DNA from: Auanema rhodensis
Taxonomy: Eukaryota > Nematoda > Chromadorea > Rhabditida > Rhabditidae
Direction: 5' to 3'
NCBI GenBank assembly: GCA_964057225.1
Contig: OZ059899.1
Location: forward strand, 6,696,001 to 6,760,000
Length of the DNA stretch: 64,000 nucleotides
Both the position numbers and the translations under genes were made by a program. Under the pieces are notes generated by a model. It made no database searches. It had not been told where the DNA came from and saw nothing but the letters and a program-made list of their open reading frames with translations. This document shows positions 27,801 to 38,428 of the stretch, one piece after another (within the stretch, counting starts at the first letter, position 1; each line of letters opens with the position of its first letter).

Positions 27801-30518
27801 AGTTGTTTTTTTGGCTAAATAGATAGTATGAGTGCTCAAGTCCCCAAGAAGAATATGAGATACTTGATAGCTATGGGTATAATATAGACATAAATGTATA
27901 CATATAAGATAGTTATATATTACTATATATATAACTATATTTTTATATATATATATATATAAATATATTATATAAGTATACAGTCTATACGATTATTTGA
28001 TTACATCATCATACAAGTATTTTATATAAATTTGTTGATGAATATGAGATAATTTAGATAGAAATTTCAAACGAAAAAAGACACTTATTTAAGACAAAAA
28101 TGAGATTTTTAATAATTATAAGATAATTATTTTTTACAAAAATAACAAGAAAATTTACCATATTGTCAGCTGGATCAGATACTTCTGGACGTTGCTCATT
28201 GTTTGCAGATGGATTATTAAAGTTAATACTTGGCTTATCCAATTGACTCGGAGTACGAGCTACACCATTGGATCGGAATATCAGATCTTCAAGTTGAGGA
28301 GACGATGCATCTGATTTCCAAAACAGTAAAAGCAAGATAGAAGATTTTAGTAGTAGAAGATTGAACATGTTTGCTTGCTAGTACCTAGAAGCAACTGAAT
28401 TTTAGAATTTCTTTTAGTATTTGTCTCAGTTATACCCTAAAGGGGGTTGGACGAAAAAGGGGAAGGGGCGGGATTAACAGTAGAAATGTGCGGAGATTTG
28501 TGAGCAAAATTGGAAAATATGGGAAATTCGTAAAAGATTATACAATATTAATTCATATAAATGTAACGGATCTTAAGTATGACGTAAAAGCAATGAGGCG
28601 AATCTTTTGAAAGATCTAACAACGAATGATAGAGTAGGCTAGAAAAAGGCTTTTATAGTTATTATTTCCAAAACTTTCAAAACATTTAAAAAAAATACAG
28701 CGAGAATAAAAAGTTAAAAACATAATCATTTACTGTTATTTCCCATTTGGGAAATGTTATGATTTGTTTTTATGTAAAACATCTGTACTGATAACGTTTG
28801 AACTTCTTAAATCTCAAGATAATTAGTTGATGATAGAATAAATCAAGATATAAATGAATAAAAATCATATTTAATATTACAAGTTTCAGTTAAATAACTC
28901 GTTTTGAATTATTTTTACAAATTTTGAGTGTAGGCGAATCAGCATAGACATGTAATTTGACGTCAAGATCATCATATCATTCTGCTAAAATTTGAAATAT
29001 TTTTGAACTAATGCAATATACTTTAAATATTTCAATATAATACTAATATATATCTTAATTTTAGGCAAAACTCGATGGTCTTCATAAGGAAGAAGAAGAA
29101 TTACTTCGAAAGGGAATGGAAATGTCTAATCGTCTTCAAGAATGGTATAAGGAACGTATGGAAACTGTTGAAAAACGTTCAAGACTTCTGAATCAAGGAA
29201 TGGTTGCTTTGGTATGTGTTTCAATGATTTATCCATAATATTCTATTTATCATCATATACGGAATATCCGTTTTAAAATGATCAAGTTGAAATAAAAATT
29301 AAAGAACATTATTATTATAAAATAGAAATTTTTGTTTTGTTTTATAATAATATTTCATAAAACATTTTCTAATATGATATCATATATTTATAAAAATAAT
29401 ATTTATAGGTTAGACACCTACGTCTTTATGTGAAATGAAATTTAATAATTTCAATGTTAAAGGTCATATACATATAGTATTATAATGATATATAATATTA
29501 TATATAAATATTATATTCTTTATATTAAAAAAGAATTAAAGAAACAAGTCAATTCAGTACATTTCTTTGATTTGAATGTATTTTATTTGATTTATCAAAA
29601 GTACTTAATACATACATACATATACAAACATATGTACATATTAAGTACTTTGGTAGTTCATTATAGTTTTTACTTTTTCTTTTTTTTTGCAATAAAATCT
29701 TTCTTTTCTTAATTTAAAAATAATAGTTGAAGTTAAATTGTTAATATATTACGTATACATTTATATATTTATATATATAGTTTATACTATTTATACTTAT
29801 AATAATCAGAAGACTATCATTAATTTATTCTCTTTGGAATAAAAACTTCAACTTTTCTACAAAAGTAATGAAGAATTACTCTACCTCATGAGAATTTTTC
29901 ATTTAGAAGTAGAAAAAAAATTAACTTTTCATTTTCTTCCCTATAGCTTAAGAAATTTCAGGAATCAGCTGTACATGAGCAAAAATTGAATTTCTTGAGA
30001 GCTCATCTTACCGAATTGAATCGTCGTATGGTTGCATTGATGGAAACAAGTGATAAAGGTTTTCCTACACATGAAAATCTACAAGTATGTTATCGTTTCT
30101 TTAATGATAATACTATTCAATTGATTATTATTCCAGAAATCAAACCTTCCTCAACCACAAGATGACCAACTGACATGGCTTCATCGTCAAAACAAGCTTT
30201 TAAATCAGGTTGAATGAGAATTTGTATAATCAATTAACAAATTATTGTATTTCCAGGAACTTGGTGACAAAGTTCGACAAATCGAGGATCTTAAAAGAGA
30301 AAAAGAAAACTTTGATCGAAGCTTCAACGTAAACAGAATCCAGCCTAGCAGGTAATAATATAGTTGAAAAAAAAGTTTATAACAGATTTATATATTTCAG
30401 GCCTACATCTACTCAGCCTCGACCATCTGCTTATGTCCGTCCAGCATTTCAACAACCGACACCTCAAGCTCCACGATCAAATCCATCTCCAATCAAAATT
30501 TATGATACACTAATGTAA
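21879..30518 (+). CDS. Suppressor-APC-domain (SAPCD-like) coiled-coil protein, about 487 aa, 13 exons
   Basis: Residues about 40-125 form a compact helical, EF-hand-like segment (LHVLFDILDTSRTGRI ... GYLTFDRFLTAVKLSL) that resembles the N-terminal domain of SAPCD1/2, proteins linked to APC, LGN and spindle orientation. A Pro/Ser/Arg-rich linker follows (about 140-295), then a charged coiled coil (about 298-440) and a Pro/Gln-rich tail ending YDTLM. Exons fall near 21.88-21.99, 22.06-22.17, 23.07-23.15, 23.26-23.37, 23.66-23.78, 23.88-24.00, 25.52-25.64, 25.76-25.87, 29.07-29.21, 29.95-30.08, 30.14-30.21, 30.26-30.35 and 30.40-30.52 kb. The start is uncertain: the same frame is open upstream to 21777, and no splice acceptor lies just before either ATG, so an earlier exon is possible. 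A candidate AATAAA lies at 30782. The intron 25871-29064 contains an antisense neuropeptide gene. The family call rests on the N-terminal domain; function in this animal is inferred. Confidence 0.8.
26198..28368 (-). CDS. RPamide neuropeptide precursor of the NLP-2/22/23 type, 218 aa, 6 exons
   Basis: A secreted prepropeptide. Exon 1 (ATG at 28368) encodes a hydrophobic signal peptide and an acidic spacer. Later exons release peptides flanked by Lys-Arg sites: SMAMGRTSLRPGKR, SVAVGRAFFRPGKR, TVAVGRASFRPGKR, STAVGRWNFRPGKR and SAAVGRIYFRPGKR. The Gly before KR would give C-terminal RPamides. A sixth unit, SVEYDSSFRPSKR, has Ser in place of Gly, so it should not be amidated. In C. elegans such peptides (for example SMAMGRLGLRPG from NLP-2) act on GnRH-like receptors and modulate sleep and arousal. 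The gene lies entirely inside an intron of the SAPCD-like gene, on the opposite strand. Introns between peptide exons interrupt the Arg codon of F-R-P in the same phase, AG|A. Exons run near 28.37-28.16, 27.38-27.26, 26.92-26.83, 26.78-26.70, 26.43-26.34 and 26.27-26.20 kb. The family is firm; which paralogue it is remains open. Confidence 0.93.
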
Positions 30519-31237
30519 AAAATGAAGAAAATATTGTATTTTCAATTAATTTGAAAACAAAAATGTTACTCATTCCTTTAACAATCTCGATCAGCTCATC
30601 CTGCAATCCTGCCCGCTATGAAATAACGAAAAGAAAAAAATAGTCTTCTATATAATTAATTTTTCCTACAATACAATCTATGTATATTCAGTTATATAAT
30701 TGTAATTATTAGATTATTTGTTTATAATATTACATCGAAAGAAGTGAAATATCTTTAATTTGTCATTTAAAATGTTCAGAGAATAAAATGAATAATAAGA
30801 TATTATATATTATATAACAGTTTTATATTAATTACATGTAATTGAATAAATATAAATTAAAAAGAAAGATAATATACATTATATGGATATATATATAAAC
30901 ATATAAATATAGGAAATAACAAAAAGATCTATAACAGTAATATTATCGGATTGTTTTCCTAAATTTGTAGTTATAAATCAATGAAATGGTTACAGAATAC
31001 GACATCAACATGAAAGATAAGATGTTAATTTAATTTTTCAACAACAAAAATTATTTTAAATGTAAGATGAACTAAAAAAAAAGAAAAAAAGAAATTATTA
31101 ATGATAAAAGTATCAAAATAATTGATTACTTTTGTAGTTTGTATATATATATATTTATCGAAATGTAGCTTATGTGTAGTTAATGATAAGAATTTATTGT
31201 ATTTACTAACCATACACCAAACAAAACTATTTTGTTT

Positions 31238-31256
31238 CCTCTCTCTCTCTCTCTCT
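31238..31256. repeat. CT microsatellite between SAPCD-like and acid phosphatase genes
   Basis: A short uninterrupted CT run in an AT-rich intergenic stretch (30.52-31.39 kb) that otherwise holds only AT-rich sequence and the candidate polyadenylation signal of the upstream gene. Confidence 0.85.
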
Positions 31257-31354
31257 AAATATCTAATTATATATTATTTTATATTTATATTAATATATAT
31301 TATATATTAATATTATAAATATATATTATAAAGATATTATTAATTTTTATTATA

Positions 31355-31394
31355 TTTCAGAGTTAGTTATTTAAATGAAATATAGTCAATAATG
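31355..31394 (+). promoter_or_regulatory. Likely trans-splice acceptor and 5-codon upstream ORF of the acid phosphatase
   Basis: A T-rich tract ends in ATTTCAG at 31360, a strong nematode acceptor. No donor-bearing exon is evident upstream, so a spliced-leader site is likely. Within the resulting 31-nt leader, an ATG at 31375 opens a five-codon frame (MKYSQ). Its TAA overlaps the main start as TAATG at 31390-31394. This layout permits termination and re-initiation at the main ATG. Confidence 0.5.
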
Positions 31395-33631
31395 CTCAAA
31401 ACTCTTTTTTTAAACCTTTTTATCTTATCAACAATAAATGCTCAAGAGCTATCATCATCAACTTTACAGTTTGTACAAGTTGTAAGTTTTTAAATAAGTT
31501 TGTTTATATTATATATATATAATAAATTAAAATATATATAAATAAATAAAATTATATTATTTATATATTATAAAATTATTTTTTTAGAATTATATTCTTT
31601 TATAGAATAATATATTTTTTCTTTGATAATTTTCTTCTTGTAACTCTTATCTGAAAAAGACATTTTCTTGATAAGAAATACTGAACAAATAGACTTTATA
31701 TGATTATTTAGTTTATATTTATGTATTCACTTTAGTGGTTTCGACATGGAGAACGTTTACCAACACATTTTCTTGTTCTTCCTGGAGATCCTAATCCATC
31801 TAGATACAATGAAATAACTGAAGCTGGAGAATTGACAAATGTATTCTTTTTCATTTTAATGGGAAATACTAAAAAAACTATTTTTAGAAAGGAATACAGC
31901 AGGAATATCAATTAGGTTTAAACTTAAAAGAGAAATATGGTGAATTCCTCGGTAGTTATAAACCTTCGGAAGTATGTTCAAACATATTTTTATTGAAAAA
32001 AATATATTTTTATATAATTAGATTCATATATGGACAGGCAAAGATAATCGAACTGTAGCATCCGCATTAGCTGCTACGGCTGGTAAGCATTGAATTCAAA
32101 AAAATAATTGAAACTTTGTTTAATTTGTAAACAAAACTATGACATTTCAGCTTTGTTTCCTCCAAATGAATTACAGAAATGGAGTGAAAAATTGAACTGG
32201 TATCCTGTAGCAGTTCATACAGATCAATCGATAGATTGGGTATTTTATAAAAAAATATTTAATTTATTATAATTTATTATTAGGTATCAACTGGTATTGA
32301 TGACGTATGTCCAATATATAGTAAAACATTTTTCGAAAGTCCTGCATATAAGAATATAATAGGAAAAATTGAAAATGAGGAATTATTTGATGTTATAAGG
32401 AAAAACCTACCGGGAATTCCTCTTGATGATCCTCGTGATGTTAATCATATTCTGGATTCATTGTTTATACGGGTAATAGTATTTTACTTCAAAATGAATG
32501 ATTTGATTAAAATAATAATTTATTTATTATTATAAATAGTAAATATAACTTAAATATTACAATTAAATTAATATTATATTTAACTTCTGACTACTTATTC
32601 TATTATATTCAAAAAATAAATAAAAAAAGAATATTTTATGATATAAGAATATAAAATCAATTTTATATAATTATTGTTTTTCAGAATATTTTGTCTGATG
32701 AACGTTTACCTCTTCCTCAATGGGCTAAACCTATAATTCATTTGATTTTTCCAACAATGGTCAATATTCATGACCATATATCAGAAATTCAGGATCCTAT
32801 AATGGGTATGATTTCCTTTTTAATTTCTGGTTTTATATTATTTCAAAACATTTAATTTAAATGAAATGAAGAACTTCTTTTAAGGTTATCATCGTGAACA
32901 AATCTTAGCATTCTTTGAAGATCATTTAAATAGAAAAAAGAAAAATAAAGCTGTATTAGTGTCTGGGGTAATCTATAGTCAATATATTTCATAAAAAATA
33001 ATATATTTATCTTTTCAGCATGATACGAACTTCATTATTTTGGGTAAAGCCTTAGGTATTACAGAGATGTCTCACACTCTGCCATATTTTGGTGGACAAT
33101 TTGTTGCGGAATTACATCATTCTAATAATACATATTACGTAAAAGTAAGTAATATCAAAATATTTTAATATTTTAAAATTTATTTTGTTAAAACTTTATT
33201 TTTAAAAATTTAATTCATTTTAGTTTTATCATACAACACAAATTGGTGCACCAGTACAAGAAGTAGTACCTCCTTATTGTAATAAAGTCTGTACTTTACA
33301 AGATATTCAAGATTATAACAAAGTTTGTTATTATTTTCCTTAATTAATCAATGTAAATTAATTTATAGTATGAGCGTGTAAGCAAAGATGAGATATTCTC
33401 TCTATGTCTAGGTGTTACTACTACAGATCATCAACCTGTTGTAACAGGTATACTAAATCTTCTTTTTCTTTTTTTTATTATTTTAACTAAATATTTATAT
33501 TAATTATAGGTTCTCTAATTGCTCTTTTGGCAGTTTTACTTATATCCACTGTTATTTTGACCTTCACAACATATAGCTATCGTAGGCAATTGATGAAAAT
33601 GAAAGATCCGGAGCAACATAGATTAATCTGA
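31392..33631 (+). CDS. Membrane-anchored histidine acid phosphatase, about 415 aa
   Basis: Hydrolyses phosphomonoesters at acid pH through a phosphohistidine intermediate; the catalytic part should lie in the secretory pathway or outside the cell. The protein starts with a signal peptide (MLKTLFLNLFILSTINA). The catalytic motif RHGERLP lies at residues 33-39 and the proton-donor motif HD at about 275-276 (SGHDTNF). Cysteines in the C-terminal third (PPYCNKVC) match the disulfide pattern of the branch-2 histidine phosphatase family. Near residues 376-397 there is one transmembrane segment (SLIALLAVLLISTVILTF), followed by a short basic tail (YSYRRQLMKMK), so it is type I anchored, as many C. 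elegans ACP/PHO proteins are. It has about 12 exons with introns of 40-220 nt. Length and motifs fit an intact enzyme. A possible polyadenylation signal AATAAA is near 33668. Confidence 0.93.
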
Positions 33632-33978
33632 GCAATCAAATACAAAGATTAAATGAATTTATATTTAATAAAATTAAAAAATTAAACAAAAATCAAAAAG
33701 AAATATATTTAATTTTTAAAATAAATGTATATAATTAATTAATGAATATTTAAAGATACATCCATTTATATATAGTATATAATATAAAAGGAAAAGGAAA
33801 CTCTTATATTCCAACAAAGCAAATTTGGAAATACAAATTATTGTTACAAGCTTGAATCATGAAATGAGCATAAAGTTGATCATAATCTTTAATAATTTTG
33901 TTTCAAATTTTAAAATTATATATCTATATATATATATATATAGATATCTATATATATATATATAATACTTATTAATTC

Positions 33979-34102
33979 TTATTGAAATTAATATAATATG
34001 TATATATACAGATATCTAGATATATAGATATATATATATATATATCTATTTATCTATATATATACATATCTGTATATATACATATTATATTAATTTCAAT
34101 AA
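33979..34102. repeat. AT-rich inverted repeat with arms of about 37 nt
   Basis: The left arm (33979-34015, beginning TTATTGAAATTAATATAATA) is complementary, apparently along its whole length, to the right arm ending near 34102 (TATTATATTAATTTCAATAA). The spacer of about 48 nt is built of ATCT/AGAT and TA units and is itself partly self-complementary. It lies between the acid phosphatase and the GPCR, both on plus. The arms are not pure TA repeat; they carry the specific block TGAAATTAATATAATATG, so simple low complexity does not explain them. It could be a small non-autonomous element or a hairpin. There is no coding content. Confidence 0.75.
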
Positions 34103-34881
34103 AAATTATCTCATTTAACTATTGCTTTTTTCGTCATTTGAACTGAAATTGAATTGTTTCTAGTAATCAAAATTAAAATTATATATTACCATGAATATTA
34201 TAATAATTTTTAAACAATTTCAATGCTTTTCATGTCTCCTCCTATGAATCGTGTTCTACCATAAGCAACAGCAGACTTCACCTGACACTAGCTATTTCTT
34301 CGTATGAAATCGTTTTTCAAGAACTTTTTCATTTTTCTTTGTTCTAATTAACAATTTCCTTTTGCTATTCCAATTTGAAACTTTTGTGGCTATAAAATGA
34401 AAACGTAGTTCCAAAACCCGAAAATTGTATAAAACAAAAAATTAAATTAATTATAAATGTATGCTTTCAATGTTTCAAAATCCTTTTATGATCTTTAGTT
34501 AGCTCAAAGATTTCATTGAATACATTCAGCTTTTGCTAACCTGAACTTGAATAGTTTCAACACTGCTAATGCTCATAATGTAATATGTTTTGTTATATGA
34601 AATCTTTTCATTATAATTATGTTTTTGTTAACAAATATTTTTCATAAATGTTCACATATACTTTCCATCTTATCATTTTTTCTCGCTCAACATAATTTTT
34701 TTTTATTTATTAAATTTATTAAAATAAATAAATTCTTTATAAATTATAATTTTTTAAATTCTTTTAAATTCTTTTAATGTTTAAATATAATTATATAATT
34801 AGTTTAGTTAAATAGAATTATAATGTACTATTAATACTTATTCTTAATAATATTTTATTGAAATATATACATATAGGTAAC
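34103..34881. other. Intergenic stretch, no gene seen
   Basis: AT-rich sequence between the inverted repeat and the GPCR start. No splice-bounded open frame, tRNA-like promoter box or repeat stands out. It presumably contains the GPCR promoter. Confidence 0.5.
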
Positions 34882-36388
34882 ATGTTTGATGAAACTGACT
34901 ATCTTGCTCTTGCTCTTCATTGTCTTATATCATTAGGTGGTGGTGTAGCAAACACGTATTTGCTATACTTAGTGGTTAAACATACACCAGCTGTCTTAAG
35001 ATCCTACAGGTAATTATGTAACTGTAAGAAAATAACAGTAACTTTGTTTTCAGTATGCTCATATTTAATGCTGGCTTAACTGATGCAATTGCATGTTTTT
35101 CGAGTTTTTTTACTATGACAAGGTTTGTAAATATTTAACATAATGTGTTTTTGCATTAAACAAGAACCTGCAGCATCTCAATGTTTCTTAGAACACACCA
35201 TTTTTGTTTTCAGAATAATTCCTGCAGGACGTGTACTTGCCTACGTATTTCATGGACCTTGTACTGTGGGTGGTCGATCCTTCTGCTATTACTGTGAGAT
35301 TATATATAATTCTAAATAAATTAATATTAAAATTATTTCAGCTTACTGCTTCTTACTTCATTCATTGGCACATTCTCTGTTTGTAATTCTGGCGTCATTC
35401 CTTTATCGTCGTCGGGTAATCTCGAAACCTAATTTATCTCCACCAGTTATATGTTTCTTCTTAGTACTACTATACACTCCATCATTTATTCAATTCGTAA
35501 GTATAGATATTACTTAAAATAAACATAAACATGAATAGACGTATAAGGAAGTTATTAAATGAAAAAACGGAAGTTATTATATGAAAATACAAAAATTTGT
35601 ATTATTCTTAATAAAACAAAAAAAAATTTTTAAATTTAATTAATATTTTAAATATTGTTTATTAACTGTTTTCTTTTAATTTAGATTACTTTTGCTATAT
35701 CAGAAGGTGATATTGATTATGTTATGGCTACTCTTCACAAATATTATCCTAAATATAACTTTAAAGGACTAGTTGTAACAGGAAATAATGATGTTTTGGA
35801 TCCTCTAAGCTTGGGTATTAATCATTTCTTATATTTCTTAATTATATTTTTATATTTACAGGAACTATTCTATATATGACTGTACCATCAGTTCCAGTTT
35901 ATATTGCTATTACTTTCATCCGTAGAAGTATCTATAATCAGTTGAAAGAGAAATCCGAGCACTTTAGTGCATCAACTATCCGAACTCATAAACAGCTGGC
36001 AAAGGTAGATTTTTAAAAGACGATAAATCTTTCATATCAAACTTCATTTATCAGGCTTTAACTATTCAAGCATGCTTGCCAGCCACATTCGTTATTGCTG
36101 TATGCTTCTATAGCTCTCTTCAATTAGACATATATAGAGCACCAATCTTAGAAAAGCTGGTATTTGTAATTGTATCATGTGTTCCACTTGGTGGTCCATT
36201 TGTATCCATCTATTTCATTAAGCCATATAAGCAGGTATCGTTCTTGTTTATCTTTAATTTCTTAAAAAATTTGATATTTTTCAAAGAAAAAAAACTTTGT
36301 TTAGAAAACACTTCAACTACTTGGTTATACAAATGAAAGCAAAGTAAAGCAACCTGTCAGTACTACATCAACAAGTTTCCGACCATAA
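34882..36388 (+). CDS. Srd-like seven-transmembrane chemoreceptor (GPCR), about 322 aa
   Basis: A nematode-specific serpentine receptor, probably chemosensory. Seven hydrophobic segments can be traced. TM1 is ALHCLISLGGGVANTYLLYL, followed by the K-x-P-x-x-LRSYSMLIFNAGLTDA pattern of the Str superfamily and its Srd family. Then come the TM3 region with HGPCTVGGRSFCYY, a Cys expected to pair with the second extracellular loop, SFLYRRRVI after TM3, and SCVPLGGPFVSIYFIKPYK in TM7, matching the P-x-x-x-x-Y-x-x-x-P-Y-K/R ending of these receptors. The C-terminal tail is short and Ser/Thr-rich. It has about eight exons. A weak acceptor (CATATAG) lies just before the ATG. Srd is the best fit by the LRSY...NAGLTD block; a neighbouring Str-superfamily class cannot be excluded. 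The gene is intact. Confidence 0.85.
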
Positions 36389-36762
36389 TTGAACAACAAA
36401 AAAGTTTACCAATACATGTATCTCTTTATTTAACTATATATAGATATTAGTATGCGTATTACTCGAAATATTCCTATTAAACAAAACAAAAGTATCTGTT
36501 TATGACATGTTTCTTTTATTTTCTTGTATTATATAAATAATAATAATAAAAATACTAATAATATACATATGAAGTTTAGAATAACATTGCTTTACAATGA
36601 ATATTATCACAAATATATATTAAATATTATATGAATTATATATACATACATGCATATTTTAAAAATTAAATTAATAATTAAAATATAATAATTATCGATT
36701 CTTAATATAAAAATTATAAATAAGTGCAACAGATATATGTCTCAAATATTTGATTTATCTGT

Positions 36763-37535
36763 TTATGGACTTTTTCCATCCCAAATAAAACGTTGTTCCT
36801 TTTTCTTTCCTAATTGTTTCTTCCATGATCGTGTATCAGCTTTACATGACTTTTGAGCTTCTTTCAATGTGTAATGTACAACTTTGAAATTACAGAAGCC
36901 ACAGCTCTTACGGCATGAACGGAAAGCAATCTGAGGGTTTTCGCCATCACAAGACCAATTTGATTGTGCTTCGAAGACATCCGTACTATTGACATATCTT
37001 AAGGAAAATAAATAAAATCAAAAGAAAATCATCCGTTTTCACACTTCAGCATAATTCTGAGAATTTTCGTTTTAACTTACCGACCACAAAACTGCGAACC
37101 ATAGCGATCAAAGCAATGTTCAGAAACTAATGAGCGTGCTATAAGATCATAGGCCATAGCTTGACCACTCTTATTGCAGCTTGAACAACATTGAATTAAT
37201 CTAAAGATATTACGTGAGGCTGATTTTTAAAGACAGTGATCTTTACTAACCTGAATTCAGCATCTTGGTTACAACGTTTAGCAAAATTTCGAGAATTCGA
37301 ACGACTTAATCTAGCACATGCTGTACTTCCCAAATGATCACGACAACACGGCGGTCTGGTGGTATATGCACTATACTGCGCACCTTCAATTTATTAATTC
37401 AAAAATAATATATATTATTAAAAATGTTTAAATATATTTTAAAATAAAATTAAATATAATAGAATTAATATACTAACCTATATCAGAAATTAATAAACTA
37501 CATAGAATAAGCAAATTTAATTTATTATTATTCAT
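36763..37535 (-). CDS. Secreted cysteine-rich protein with ShKT-like six-cysteine modules, 181 aa
   Basis: The protein begins with a signal peptide (MNNNKLNLLILCSLLISDIG) and has no membrane segment, so it is probably secreted. The second half of the cysteine-rich region (residues about 93-136) has six cysteines ending CRKSCGFC, the C-x(3)-C-x(2)-C close of ShKT-like domains, which are common in nematode surface and secreted proteins. The first half (about 30-73) has a similar cluster (PPCCRDH ... CARL ... RCNQDAEF ... IQCCSSC), suggesting a diverged tandem module. The tail is rich in Lys and Arg. NST and NWS near residues 107 and 117 are N-glycosylation sequons. It has four exons; junctions fall in phases 1, 2 and 2. 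It lies tail-to-tail with the GPCR, about 375 nt from it. Biological role unknown. Confidence 0.85.
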
Positions 37536-38428
37536 TTTCCTTGATGAGCTTTCTGATTGTAATTGATAGTGTAAGCAATGATAACAACGTCAGAAAATGT
37601 AGATGCGGTAGACTTGAGCCGATCAAGCCATTGCTCTCACCTTTCAATCCTTTTATAGACATTAGCAGGCAACTGTCAAATGAGCTCTTGAGCTGGCCCT
37701 TGGCCATGTCAAAAGCCGAATTTGGAATTTTGTGACAAATATAAGTCGAGATTCCTGTATTTTTGTTGATCCTAATCGTAAAAACAGGTTTTAGACTTGA
37801 AAAAAAGAGAATGAAGTTCAAGAATTTTTTTATATATTATATGAAATTGACACATAGAACATAAAGACTAGAGATAAGAATGAGACCTTAATATAGATGA
37901 TATACATAATAGTAATTATAATATAAAAAAAAAGAAATTAAAGTATAAAACAAACAAAAAAAATTAGATATTATATATAAAAAATATAAAGAAATAGATA
38001 AAAAAAATTATTTTTTGTTTATTCTAATTTTAAATAAACAAAAATAATTTCTAATAAAACCAAGATATCATATGAATTATTCAACGGATATATGAAACTT
38101 TTTTTTTAATTTAAAAAAAAAACAAATTAACTAATTAGAAATATTTTAATAAAACATTCTGTACATAGTTTCTTATTTTTCATAATTGAATGAGTATGTT
38201 GAGGTAGGAAATTCAATAAAAAAATTATTTAAATTTCAAGATCGTTGAAATCATATTATATCTTTCGATTATTTTATGATAAGAAATGTTTATTAATTTG
38301 AAGAATGATTAGTTTTCCATGAAATGTTCAATATTAAAGTATATATAATTCATTTAAAATGAAATCGAATCGAAAGATCATTTGTGAAAAACTTTAAAAA
38401 ACAATTCAGGAATTATTTTTAATAAAAA
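37536..38428. other. Intergenic stretch, no gene seen
   Basis: AT-rich sequence between two minus-strand genes. A patch at 37.54-37.74 kb is GC-richer, directly upstream of the secreted-protein start, and is probably its promoter or leader. Nothing else is recognisable. Confidence 0.5.
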
